DNA of 64,000 nucleotides, from positions 1-64,000 of the forward strand of contig SGPM01000015.1 of assembly GCA_004802725.1 (NCBI GenBank), read 5' to 3'. The notes beneath the pieces are model-generated. The model was not told the DNA's origin. It made no database searches and saw only the letters and a list, made by a program, of their open reading frames with translations. This document shows positions 47,041 to 58,928 of this stretch, piece after piece; positions within the stretch are counted from its first letter, which is position 1, and every line of letters starts with the position of its first letter. The stretch is from Antrodiella citrinella (lineage: Eukaryota > Basidiomycota > Agaricomycetes > Polyporales > Steccherinaceae). Both the position numbers and the translations under genes were made by a program.

Positions 47041-48512
47041 TCCTGCAGGCGCGTCTCGCCAGCTCTTTCTTCTCAGTGTACTTAACTACACTATCATGGT
47101 TCATTGGTTACTGTACCGCTCCTCCACATTATCTTGTCCCTCTGCATGAGACTAGACTCCACGCGCGAAATTATACTGCGCTTCCTCGAAGCCTACGTCC
47201 GTACAAGATCCACACATGATGGTCCAACCCATGAACGCGTCAGTCATGAGTTGATAGCTTTTTGGTCAAAGTCAGTTTGTGGCAATGTGGTGCAGGGGAG
47301 AGATGTGAGCAGACCTACTCAGGGACAATATTATGTGTCATACTTCTTATTTCCATCGTACTGAATACTAACAGAACCCTGCACAGTAAACTGCGTCCGC
47401 ACAAAAATCCTTGGTGCGGAGAGATTCGTTCGACCCCTGGGCAGACGAGCTTTCGGGGCCCAGGCATTCAGCAGACGTCGTCGCTCCATTTCAATGTCCA
47501 ACGAGTTGTCACGGAACGCAAACGCGCTGGATGACGAGATGAGAGGATGCTCGGAGTCGTAGTGGTAAAAGGTATGTCGCGTCACCTGCAGCTGGTACTA
47601 TGGAAGTGGATGCTCACTGAACGTCCAGCACTGCGCGAAATGAGTGGAAGGCTACCCCTGTGTTCGTTAAAGCCGATCTGTCGTCTCCCCCGAGCCACTT
47701 CACAGGCACGACTGACGTTCATGTCAAGGATACCGACCAATGGTAATATTGGGCAAGGGTAGAATTCACAGGCCAGATATGTTCGTGGCCTGTATACTCT
47801 GAGGTACCCAAGAATTTATGCCTTCTTGTGGGTGCTTTGAACATTCGGAACGTAGAGAATGCGCTTCTTCTCGTCGAAGATGAAGGCGACAACCAACCGC
47901 AAAGCGACTGTTGAAGACGTGTCAGCGAACGGCAGACTCTTCGGACTCTTCCCTACCTTATTTACACCAACACCACTGTCTAGCTCTCGCGCTTACTCCA
48001 CACATTCCTCGAGGCCCCCCCCTACGTGTACACCCTGACCATCCGCTACTCTATACTGTTCCATTCTCAGTCATCACAACCTGTTCGCTCCCACCGGACC
48101 TTCGATATCTCGGGCATCCCCGAGACTGAAAAGACTGTCACGTCGTCGTGCTTCGTCTGGCCAGCAAGGAATCTCCAGAGGAAACTCTTTCGAAGGAGTG
48201 GACACGTGAGGAGATTATAGCAAGAGTCACCTACGCGTCTCTTGGAACACGTCCAACTTGGGGTCCAAAGCGTCTCTTCAGTTGCACTTTGGCCTGAACT
48301 TGGATATCACCACATGGCTCATTCACATCTTCGGCGACTTCAGTCACTCAAGACGCTATTTAGCGGCCATTTCGGAGAAGGAATGGGCAGAGGCTGACTG
48401 TTGAAGGGTGTTCTGGTTGGTCAGAACTGAAACTGAGGGCGTCCAGACTCCATTCAAATTTGCTCTAAGGTGACCATCCCTATCTTTCGTAGACCATCGC
48501 TCTCAACCCAGA
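45895..48512. other. Duplicated flank, then intergenic
   Basis: To about 47040 this is the duplicated F-box upstream flank. Beyond it (47.1-48.5 kb) there are only short frames; those at 47.9-48.2 kb show no domain or splice support. Confidence 0.45.
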
Positions 48513-49708
48513 ATGTCCTTGCCAGATTCTTTCCTGTCAGAAATATGGACGGAGATATTCTCACTAGCTTGCGATGGTACCGCGCAGACGGGATGCGAGC
48601 TCAGGCTCACCTGCAAAGCGTTCCGAGAGCTTCGCATGGCAGGGGGTGGACCTGCAGTGCATTTCCGTACGCACCATGCGTAGGATGCAGATTTTTCTGG
48701 AGATGTTAGAGATAAGGGAACGGGCTCACAGGAAGGTTCGCTCCTTGATGTTGACGGACCGAGGGAGGTTGGAACCGGAAGGCGGAGGCACACCAGGTAC
48801 GTATTGGCGAATCGTCTCACACGACTACCTAATATTATCTGCACGGACATTCTCGCCATCGTAGATGTTGTCCGTGGAATTCTTACTTCCTCTCCCCAAA
48901 TCATCTGCAAGTTCTCGCCGTCTATCTCCCCTGCTGGCGACACGCATTCGCTTCAGGTGTCGCTGCTCTTCCAGTCCATTTTCCGGAACTCCAGGACTTG
49001 AGTGTCTCATGAGTGTCCATCTTCTCCTCCCAAGTCGCGTCGAATTGTCGAGGCTTCATGTGTCCTGCGAACCGCCCCCCGACTTCGGAGAGTGCCTTGC
49101 GCGCACAACACCAAATCTCACACACCCTAAGATCTCGAATGCTGATGTCACTAGTACCGACTTCCGATCAGCCCAAGTGTTCTCTTGCTCTACAGAGATG
49201 ACGCAACCGACGGAAGCTGGTGACACATTTGACGAAACTACACATCCTAATTTCCCCGCCGACCTCCAACAAATTGTTCTATCCGTTGAACGGTATCGTC
49301 ACCTCGCCAGCAATACGACATACTGGTTCGAGTACTATGCGTCCCTCGCAGATCTCGAGAGCATTCCCCGGTCTACCTCTGCGGGCCATTTGGTTGCACA
49401 TCTCGTTCGACTCCCTTTTTCTCCCGCACACCTGCACGAAGATATGCGAACATAGGACGAGAGTCAGACTTTTGAGGCTTTCAAGGCTTATTGGATCGAT
49501 CGGACCTTTTGGAATGGTGATAATTCTTGGATACCTGCACCCGAAACCTGGCACCAATGACATCCATAGTTGCTTGGGGTTGCCTTCGCCGTGTATTAAT
49601 CACCTTTTAGCCTCCTTGTCACCGTTTGAGAAGGACATGCAATCAATTAGCGTCATATCCACTCACCCCTCCGTGGGACCGTTCCGTCGTCTCTTTACCA
49701 CAGACTAG
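48513..49708 (+). pseudogene. Decayed F-box gene
   Basis: Starts with a good F-box (MSLPDSFLSEIWTEIFSLAC...LRLTCKAFRELR). A one-base shift then moves the continuation GVDLQCISVRTMRRMQIF...RKVRSLMLTDRG to another frame. Later pieces resemble the same class of protein (HLQVLAVYLPCWRHAFASG, FPELQDLSVSH) but again in different frames and with stops. This is a different F-box subtype from the pair at 39.1 and 44.5 kb. Borders beyond 49.0 kb are uncertain. Confidence 0.5.
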
Positions 49709-49884
49709 TCCGGAACGTGTCCTATACGTGAGACCTCACGCTATGCAGGCTCCAGGAAGCACGACATCATAATTGGTGGCACAGTGCACTATTTGCGGAG
49801 CTCAAAACAATATCAGCAATTCACAGGTACTGCGCGCACCCTACATATACTGCCCCATCTGCTATTCTACTCCTAGTATACCCC

Positions 49885-50641
49885 ATGTCTTCCAACTCTG
49901 TCGTCGTCGAGTTCGCCACCTGGCCCGCCTCTGAAGCCTTCAAGGCTGACCGCACCCTCGCTCACCCCGCGCTGACCCTCATCGCGGGATGCAAGGGGGC
50001 GCAGAAGTAAGTTGTCACGCTGCCATTCTGCGACAACACGCTGATCGTTCGTGCAGGATCTATTATGGCATTCAGCATGAGGACAAGACTACGGCTAAGC
50101 TGGTCATCAGTACGCATCGCGTTACTCTTTCGTCTTCTATTGATCTGAAGATCTTCCAGTTTGGGACAGCTTGGCAGACCATCAAGCTCTGATCGATGAT
50201 AAGCCTCTCTATGCAAAGCTCGGAGGCCTCCTTGGCCCAGTCCTCGCGGGTGGCTTGAGCCTCTTCCACGTCAAGTTCGCTGCAATCGAGTCTATTCCTG
50301 CGCATTTCGAGTCTCCCATCACCGAGTTGGCCACAGCGACCCTCAAGGATGCGAGCAAATCCGCAGAATTTGAGGCAGGGCTTGCACAGGCTGTCAGTTT
50401 CTCGAGTGGGAAGGTGGTCGAGCATGAGAAGCAGTGGGTGTTGGTCAAGGGCTGGCAGAGTATTGAGGTGAGTATTTAACTGGAGAGCTGAGAACGTGGT
50501 GACAACTGACGAGCTCATGCGTAGGAACACGAGGCGTTTAGGAAAGACGCGACTGAGGCCATGATCACTCTCCGTAGCAACCTGAAACAGTTGGTTGATG
50601 CCGAGATGGGGCACTGGCAATTGACCGCGTTCAAGGTGTAG
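49885..50641 (+). CDS. Dimeric alpha/beta-barrel (ABM/EthD-like) protein
   Basis: Small protein of 199 residues: 49885-50006, 50057-50109, 50160-50467, 50525-50641. It resembles the dimeric ferredoxin-like barrel proteins (ABM domain), which include small monooxygenases and many of unknown role. Visible parts are VVVEFATWPASEAF at the N-terminus, IYYGIQHEDKTTAKLVI, a central IWDSLADHQALID, and a second half around LFHVKFAAIESIPAH and KQWVLVKGWQSIEEHEAF, which suggests two barrel halves. No signal peptide or membrane segment. Cytosolic enzyme or binding protein; substrate unknown. It is the first gene of a block with an SDR and a Zn2Cys6 regulator. Confidence 0.75.
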
Positions 50642-50929
50642 AATTATATGTACCATCGAAGATTCAAGGACCGCGCGCTTCGTGATAGTAGAATCCGAAA
50701 TTGTACGATGCACTGGCATTATGTGACAACATAAGGAGTAGCAGAGAGATGTCGCTAAATTGGAACAAGGTGATGCGATGAAGGAAGCAGGTACATGTCG
50801 ATCTGAGGTAACACCAAACAAAGTAAGAAGCCCTGTCACTTTGGCTTCGCACCTGTAGGAGCATCAGTCATTTCCTTGTCGACGACACAACTATCACGGA
50901 TTGTGGCGCACCTCATAGTCGAAAACGAC

Positions 50930-53258
50930 TCAGTCCCAAGATGCCAATTCTGAGTCAAGAGCCCCACTTCGCAATATCAAAGGGCCCGGCGGAACCCCGT
51001 CTACATTCATAGATATGCGCCAGTTAGGATCGTACTCAAGGTTCTGCAAAGTTTGGAGCTTGATAATCACTGTCGCCGTATAAGAAGGTTTGAGGACACA
51101 TGAAATACACAGACAAATATATCAGACGTACCGCCTTTGAACATCGGTTTGTAGTCTTTCCCGTACGTCAGAATATTCATCGGCGTCTCGGTGTTTGAGT
51201 CAAAAGAAGGCACGCTGTCATAGTCTAGGCCAACGATGTGCTCTTGGACCCATCCTGGTTGATTTGACAAGATTTCGTCCATATCCTTAACGACGTCCGT
51301 CAATAAAAATACGCCACACCGCTCGACGCGAAATCGGTGACGGAAATCGGTGGATGCGTGAGGCTGGTACTCCAGCTCTTGAATGAGGACATGCGTCCTT
51401 CCGCGCGACGGATCTCTACACAAGCCTAGAGCGTGTATACCGCCGCGATAGAGGGGGTAGTGGATACTGGTGTGCCACTTCCGAACGTCATCCAGCCTTT
51501 GGATCTCTGATGCAGGAACAGACGGTGCAAGTTCCCTCAGCTGTCTTCGGGTGTACTGCGGTGCCCTGCAGCGGTTTAAGATTGTGTTAGTCTTCTTCTT
51601 TTCCTGCATAAGGGACGGCTTACTCGCAGTATGGTCTATCGAGTAGAGACTGTGAGTTCGGGACCTCGACCACGTCGACCAGAGACTTACTTGTGAATTT
51701 TCCAGTTCTTTTTTTGGCACGTTTTCGAACTATTATCCAAGGTGGGTATGGTATAAGAATCGAAAGCTCAGAAAGGACAACGCACCAGTAATAAATCATT
51801 TGACATTGAGCACACCGGGAAAGCTTGACAGAGGGTTCATCACTTGAAGCCTTGCAATGTGAACATCCTTTCGGTAGAGCCCTCTCTCTATGAGCAGACT
51901 CTTCTCGACGAGAGAAGAAGGTTGGTCCTAGAGCAACCGTGACGGGATGCGGAGGTCGATTGGGGCGATTCATATAGCTTCCATAATAGTCCCGAGCAGC
52001 CACATCTTTGCGCAAATACTTGACAACAATGTCGGTATATCTGGAACAGATATCTTGTTAGAATCACAGCATGGATCGAAGACAAGAGATTTCATAAAGG
52101 CATACCGATTTTGCTTCTCTGGCTCAATGTCCATCTGATGATAAACCAAAGAGAGGTTCGTCTGTGCCATGAATGTGAAACGCTCATACCATCCCAACGG
52201 AATACCCTTCATTGCTTCTAAGAGACCCTCCAAAATTGTTTTGGTGGTGGTGTCGAATCGGTTGGCAAGCACCAGGGCATCGGAATACTTCTGATAGTAT
52301 CCACTTGTATGCCGAATTTCAGGAAAAGACTGAGAATACAGAATACTTGAACTCACAAGACCATATGATTCAGTAGCCATGGTTTTTCTAGACGTCCGGG
52401 GTTCCCCCACATGGGCGGTGTCCTCTTCCACCGAGTAAATGTCGCTTCCAGCAGTTGCACCGCTATGTCTGGCCGATCAATATCGTCCCTCCTGAGAAAT
52501 GAGGTGTTAGCATAGGTCAGAACGCTGCGAGAAAGACGTAGCATTACAGGTAGCAAGTAACCAGTCGCTGTCTCAGGATATTCCGCTAGTTTCATGGTCA
52601 GCAACCAGACTTGAGCACCTCGAGTAGTAGATATGTACGGTAATTTGGTTCACCGCTTCATCTTTGACACTCAATATTGGTCCACTACCTAGTAATTTCA
52701 TCCAGACTTTAGATTGCGGGCGCTCGCAAATGATCTGGATAGAAATTTTGAGCATGAACATCACGTCTTCTATGAGGTCGGGAGGAACTGTGAACCAGAG
52801 TCAGACACGTTGAGTGGCTCACAAGGTCACAGACGTACTATCCATAATATCTGCTATGCAGCTATAGGTGAACAATTGCGCGACTGTTGCCCATTGAGCA
52901 GGTTCCAAAATCCACGGACGTGTTTCAAGAGCTGCTCCGATGGCTGAAACTTGTGGTCCAGGTGTTTCTTCAATGATGGCTCGCGCAGACTCCCTCAATA
53001 TCTTTACTGCAATTCCGAGTGTCAGCACGACAATGTGATGAACTTGAACCGGCGTAGCAACTCACGTGAATCTAATTCCTGTCGCACAAGAGCCAACATC
53101 GGCAAGGTGGTTCCTTTCCATATGGATGGCAGAAATTGATCTGTATTGGATTCCTCAGAGGAATTACCGCGACCCACGGGTGATACTTTGTACATGATAG
53201 TCGGAGATGCAGAGGAGGACAGAGGAGGACTCGGAGTACTACTACCACTGTAGTACAT
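50930..53258 (-). CDS. MYND zinc-finger protein
   Basis: Ten exons and 586 residues: 53066-53258, 52839-53006, 52619-52787, 52538-52567, 52357-52491, 52106-52303, 51786-52040, 51691-51729, 51132-51565, 50930-51069. The N-terminal half is helical and Leu-rich without a domain I can name (LPMLALVRQELDS, MLKISIQIICER, IPLGWYERFTFMAQTNLS). The MYND finger lies at about residues 350-395: CSHCKASSDEP, LSRCAQCQMIYYC, then SKTCQKKNWKIHK across two introns, with the last Cys pairs and His in place. MYND domains bind proline-rich peptides and often act in transcriptional repression. There is no SET domain. The C-terminal part ends in SELASWD. The MYND end depends on skipping a 125-nt intron at 51566-51690; reading through would stop at once. 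Confidence 0.82.
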
Positions 53259-53385
53259 CGATGTGTGATGTCACATCTGTGATACCATGTGCACCGTGAC
53301 GTAACAAACAATTATTCTAACTGCACACGGCAATTCTGGATCCATTGGATTACTGACATTATACAAGTTCACATATCTCTTCGAT

Positions 53386-54319
53386 TTACCAAGGAAGAGC
53401 AGATCCGTCATATTTGAGTAATGTGCGGGATTGTTCCACCGTGATTGTATGCAGCAGTTTCACCAGATGAGAGACACTGAATTCCGGTTCAAGGAAAGCG
53501 CCTTCGCCGCCCATTTCTGCAGGATCATCCTCAGCCGAAGAAATAACGAAGAAGAATCGAACGACAACTTACCAGTCTTGACCCAACCCGGATCGACAAC
53601 GTAGAAGATGATATTGGGCTTTTCTTTGCTCTGTTTGTACGTCTGTGAGAGGATACAAGTCAATCAGAAGTGGATGAGATCACGCGAGACGACGGTCTTA
53701 CAAGCATGTTCAGAGCGGTCTTGCTGACACTGTACGTTGTACATTTGGGCCCGCAGTCGAGTCCGATGCTGGATAGACCGGTAGTCATGTTCATCACTAC
53801 GGGTCGTTTGCTGCGCTCAAGGTACGGAAGCAGAGTTTCCGCCAGTTTGGCGGGGCCAAACACATTAGTGGTCATTGTCTTGATGAAATCGTCTTCGTCA
53901 ATACCAAAAGGGCTGTCCTCGCCTGGGTTCTGATGACGAGTCAGGTGGCCTTCCAAGATCGGTAGTAATCAAGACTCACAATCGCAGCATTGTTCAGCAA
54001 GTAATCAAGAGCTCCTTCTCCTACAATATTCTTGACAAACGTCTCTACCGCACTGATGGACGCCTTGCTAGTGGTGTCGAGAGGTACGACATGCACGGTT
54101 CCTTTGGCCTCCTTGGCGATCGCATTAAGATCGGTCGCTTTATCGGGGGTACGGCAAGATGCAATAACAACGTTGGATGGCGACGCGGATAGCTGTCGCA
54201 CGAACTCCAATCCGATGCCTCTAGAGGATCTGTATGATACAATTTCAGTCGTTTGTGACTAGACGCATGTGAAGATCGCGCACTTACCCAGTAATCAGGT
54301 AGGTAGTTTTCTCTGTCAT
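53386..54319 (-). CDS. Short-chain dehydrogenase/reductase
   Basis: NAD(P)-dependent oxidoreductase of the classical SDR family. Exons: 54288-54319, 53980-54229, 53702-53929, 53573-53642, 53386-53516; 236 residues. The cofactor site TGSSRGIG spans the first intron (residues 10-17). Then come NNAA (a variant of NNAG), the catalytic-Ser region NMTTGLSSIG, the active-site YSVSK, and the structural VDPGWVKT. The C-terminus YDGSALPW is typical of small fungal SDRs. A TATA box (TATATAAC, about 60 bases upstream) precedes the ATG. Substrate unknown. It is read in the same direction as the Zn2Cys6 gene upstream of it. Confidence 0.92.
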
Positions 54320-55371
54320 CGCAAACTAGTCCGGACAGAAAAGTGGGGGTGAAACAACACGCTGTCCGCATCTCCGCGTTATATAGCGAAGTCCAACCAA
54401 TTTCACCTCGACCTCGGAGCATTGTCGGTTGTCGGTCTTGAGGCCTGACAGTAAGATTCCCCGTTATGCAGGAAAGAACACGGGCCCCCGAACACGATCA
54501 CGTGAGCATGACGCCGGTCGTCGTATTGACACAGGGAATTTCAGACTCTATATGGCGGCTTAGTGATGGTCATTGCAGGAGTGGTGCTCTTAGCGTACGG
54601 AACCAGGTCCAAGCGAACCGATTTTGATAACACCGGCACGAATACACCGACTTGTACGTCTGTGTACACCCTAGCATCCAAGGATTGAACTGATACGTTA
54701 TGTAGGGCAACATCGCATTGAACAGCAGCGTCGTGATGTCGACGTAAGTAAGAGTATCAGCAATGCAGCGACCGGAACAGAGCCGCCCGTGCAGTCCAAC
54801 GTCAATGCCATTCCTCTTCCTGGAAACAAGAACAACACCGAGAATGGAGGGTCCTGGATCACAACTGTCATGCAGGTGAGTCACTTTCAATGCGGAAGTG
54901 TGCGAAGCTGATAAGGTTTCCAGGGCAAAAACCCCGCTGCTGCACAGGCTCCGGGAAAGGAGAATGTACGCAATAGGGTGAACGAGAAGGGAACAACCTA
55001 TACGAAGGTATGTTAAGTCCATGTCATCGTGTAATCAGAGCAGAGCTCAGCACGTGTCGTCGATCTGTAGACTCCAGCGTATAGTGATCCAAAGTCCAGC
55101 AAGCCAGAAGGATACGGCAAAACTCCCGGAGACAAAAAATAGATAGGACTTGCATACAGCGCAACGGCTTGGGAGTGTAGCATAGGGCACATGCGGTCAG
55201 ATTCCGGTGTATCGATTAGTACAATCTGTAAAATAAGAACAAAGTCTGTGAACACGAGAGTGTCTAGACAGGGAAGAAGTATATCAAGGTGAGACGTGGA
55301 TCGGGAGAATATTTGGCCACTGAGGTATATGCGCTCAGTTCAACGAAAACCGCCTAATGCACCGCGCCCGT
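54320..55371. other. Intergenic with possible P450 relic
   Basis: Separates the SDR from the transcription factor. Apart from the heme-loop-like fragment listed separately, no coding sequence is supported. Confidence 0.45.
54720..54860 (-). pseudogene. Possible cytochrome P450 heme-loop relic
   Basis: A minus-strand stretch reads GLHGRLCSGRCIADTLTYVD, resembling the P450 heme-binding loop and following helix (consensus FxxGxRxCxGRxxAD). The leading Phe is missing, and no K-helix or other P450 motif is found in any frame nearby. A pyrimidine-rich acceptor (TTGTTTCCAG) lies just upstream of it. Could be chance; treated as a weak relic. Confidence 0.28.
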
Positions 55372-57430
55372 TTACATAGACGAAACCGCGACGACAAATT
55401 GTCTCCTCCGAGAGGCTGCAAAAATTCACGTGAGAAGCAAGTTTTCACTGGAGAACGGATACTCACCTAACAACGGACAAATAGGCTCTAGTTCTTCCAT
55501 GACGATCAACAGCTGTTCAGCAGAAGCCGCAAGGCTGCCTGTGTAGGTGCGGTCTTCTGCGCCTATATTGTTCTTCAGGGAGCCCTTGTATCTGGCGGTC
55601 TCCGTCACGTAGACGTCGCCGGTACTGTACAAGAGTACCTGTGGAAACGATCAGCTTTTTCGCGAATCAGCACACCAAACAGAATTTAACACTAACAGCG
55701 ACTATGGGATCGATGTACGTGAAATCATTCTTCTTGACGCGCTGCAGCAAAGTCAGGATACCATTCGCCGCAGCCAGGCAAGTCTCCCTGGAATGATTGT
55801 CCATGGAGCGATGTTCGTGCAGGCGGATCAGGGCGACCCTAGTCAACACCGAGATGACCAGAAAAGCTCGGAGGGGTCGGATAAGTTCCAACGTGGTGAT
55901 CTCTTTCAAGAACATCGTGATGCAGGCGTGGAGGCATTGGAACTGCTCGGAGAATGTGGCGCGGTCTTGGTGAAACATGTCTGGAGCAAGAATATCGACT
56001 CATGTTAGAAAACGAGGAAGAACAATATAGATCAAATGCGGCACTGACTGCTGTTGTATTTGGAAGCGAGGCGAGATGCGTTAGCGAACAATATGGCGGC
56101 CCGACAGTACAGGGCGAGCGGCGGTAGGCTGATCAATTCTGGTCTGTCCTCTCTATTCAAGAAGCGCATAACAATATTGCGATCTTCCATGTCTGCAGCA
56201 GACAATTGACCCTACACAGACAGTATCAGTCAATAAGAGTGATCATCAATCATAAAACATCATGACGTACTTTCTCGCAAGTATCCATAGACAACGGCCA
56301 AGGAATCTCGACCCTTGCTCCAAACGATCCTTCACCAGCCCAGAGCGAAGCCGCCGAATCCAAGACGACAGCCCAAGTCTGATACAGACTATGAACCGTC
56401 CAAAACGCGTTCACTCGCTCCCCAAGTTGTATATGATCCTCCGGCGGGGGCAGGCCAGACAGCAACGTCCTGGAGCCGCTGTTTTGGTACTGGGAGCTTG
56501 GCCGCAAATTAAGTTTGCAGCTTAGAGCGAGCGAAAGCGCCGCGCTGCTGTGGTACTTCCCCTCGAGAACGCGATCGTGCGTGAAGAAATAGTTGGCGAG
56601 GAGGACTTCGGCTTGAATGAATGCTATGATATCGTGCGTCGGCGTGTCTGTATCCGTGATCACGAGGGAGTAGGTGATCTGCCGGACTGCGTCGGCCAGG
56701 AGCTGATCTTGAAGTTGCTGTGCGGCTGCGGAGGAGAATCGGGATCCCCATAAGCAGGCGGTGCTCACTAGAACGCCAAGGAGAGGTTGACAGTCGGTAA
56801 GAGGAAGAGACCTTTGGACAGTGCGGGTAAACCTATGTGCGTTCATGAAGAAACCCACTCGAGGAGCGTGTTGCAGGAACGCATCAATGCTTGGCGGGCT
56901 CGAGGTTAGCAAATAGCGGGAAATTTTCAGAAGCACTCACAGCGTAAAAATTTGTTCTACCGTCAATGACATGCCACAATGAGAGTCGCCTTCCGACGTA
57001 CGGCACAGCTGGGGCATCTCAGTGTGGGGATTATGGAGGACAATAGAGTTCGTGGCTGCTCCAGGGTTCTGCAGCTCGTGAATCCTGGCCTCGAGGGCCG
57101 CTATGTTGTCTTCCAAGACTTGGTTCCTCGATATACCTTGGCGTGAAACGTATTCACAGTCTTCTTCCAAGCCTCCGCGGATGCACCGTGTGCAGACCGG
57201 CTTGGCTGCGTCGCATCTCTGTGGAGGGGATGTCAATGGTAACGAGGGGAATCGTGTGGTGCGGACACAGACCATCTTGCGTCGACGACACGGCAAACAT
57301 GCGGAACCTCTGGTAAGACAATGAGTACGTAGGCTGGACCGTCGCCGCCGCTCGCAGTTAGGACACACCTAGGAAGAAGAGGATCTAGAAACAATTCGGA
57401 GGATGGTGCGTTCGGCGAGCTATGAGACAT
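55372..57430 (-). CDS. Zn2Cys6 fungal transcription factor
   Basis: Nuclear regulator with a binuclear zinc cluster. Eight exons and 555 residues: 57369-57430, 57273-57309, 57218-56941, 56898-56271, 56211-56049, 55980-55697, 55638-55467, 55415-55372. The cluster is assembled over three exons: CLPCRRRKM, then RCDAAKPVCTRC, with the sixth Cys in LEEDCEY (about residues 24-52). A short coiled coil follows (QVLEDNIAALEARIHELQ), then the fungal-specific transcription factor domain (FLQHAPRVGFFMNAHRF, VLVSTACLWGSRFS, IIAFIQAEVLLANYFFTHDR, RVNAFWTVHSLYQTWAVVLD). This middle domain is typical of pathway regulators. It lies upstream of an SDR on the same strand. Confidence 0.92.
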
Positions 57431-58928
57431 CTTCTACGGCTGCTATGGAATGGGCACTGTTCTATGGAGAATAAACTTGCTGAAGAATGGAACTGCAATC
57501 TTTGATATGTTTTATACTGGTCTCCCAGCGGGCTCCCCGACCGGTTGACGTCAAGCAACGAAGGCTCAGACCGACTCCGTCCGGTCAATTTCGCCAAACC
57601 CACAGCAAGAACTTGAACACTGAGCTTGACGAAGAGACAGGATAACAGTTTGAGGGTCATGCTGCGCGGGATATGAGGCGTAGCGCTGCTAGAAGGCACA
57701 TATGATGACTTACAAATGTCCATTAGCACTCCCTGTCGCCACACTGGTGCTGGAAGGGGTGGACGGGTTACTAAGAGCCCCACTGACATTAGGGGATAGA
57801 TGTCACCGCTGTTGCAACGAAGGGTCATTGCTGACTGACGATAGTTGATTTCAGACTGATCACGACCGACTGCTTATAGTAAGGTCGCACAGAACAAGAG
57901 CATGCATCTCGCAGATGCGTCATTGAATGGGACTAAACTTGGAGGTCAGGTCATGTTTCTTGGTAGATTGACGGAACGCATTCCTCTAGATACCTGTCGG
58001 ACATGTGAGGTGGGCTTGATCGGACATGTGCATGTCACCTATCATACTAAATGGCTAATGTTTGAACAGGACCTTCTATGATGCCTTGCCTTGTATTCGC
58101 CATGAAGCCAAGCTGCGGTACAAATACCGTCAGTCAAGATGATGAAGGGTCGTTAGGATGAAAAGGGACTCAACGGCGTGGCAGGGCTGGAAAGTCACTC
58201 AGGCTATAATCATTGTGAAGCGATGCGCATCTGCGCACCTGGTCCGCCCGATCAACCACTCAACATGGCAAACAAGGAGCACCAGATGGAATTATTGAAC
58301 ACATCGTCAGGATTGATGTCTGCTTCTTCTATCAGAGACATTTCCTGTCAGAGAGAGCGGCGACTCGGGGAGCGGAGGGATGAAACGTGACCGTCGGGGT
58401 AGCTATAATTTGAGATAGCGGGTCGCGAGGACCAAAATCGAAACCACCATTGACTGTAATGCCTGGAAGCATTGTGAGCCTGTAAAAGACATCTTTGTTA
58501 ACAAATTCGAGTTTCGGGTTGGCAGTGGCATGGAATCCACCAGTTTCAGACTTTCAGTCTTGTTGCACAACGCGGCGGCCGGGTCAGTATGGGCTGCATG
58601 TAGTTGCTGCTTGAGCTGAAAAAATCGGATAGGTCACGAAAAAGATGTCCAAGCTTTCCGAGAACGTTGAACTTAAATGAAATTTCGGTCCCTGCGGTAA
58701 CGACGCGAACTTCGAAGCTCATTTTCAGCAAATGTCCAGCTCGGGAAATTCCGGATTCGGCATGGCAACGACGTTCACGTGATTCACACGTGATGATGTC
58801 GCGTTAGGCGAACGCGACGCGTTTAACATGTTGAAGTCGAACTGTCACCACACTTCATCTCATTCCAATCGATCTTCACGACTTGTTCAGTATCGAAGAT
58901 AAGTGCAAGTGCATCAACTGCTGTCACC
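57431..58928. other. Divergent promoter region, no gene supported
   Basis: Lies between the minus-strand transcription factor and the plus-strand STN1 gene. A minus-strand open frame at 57385-57828 overlaps the factor's start and shows no domain. Other frames are short. Confidence 0.5.
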
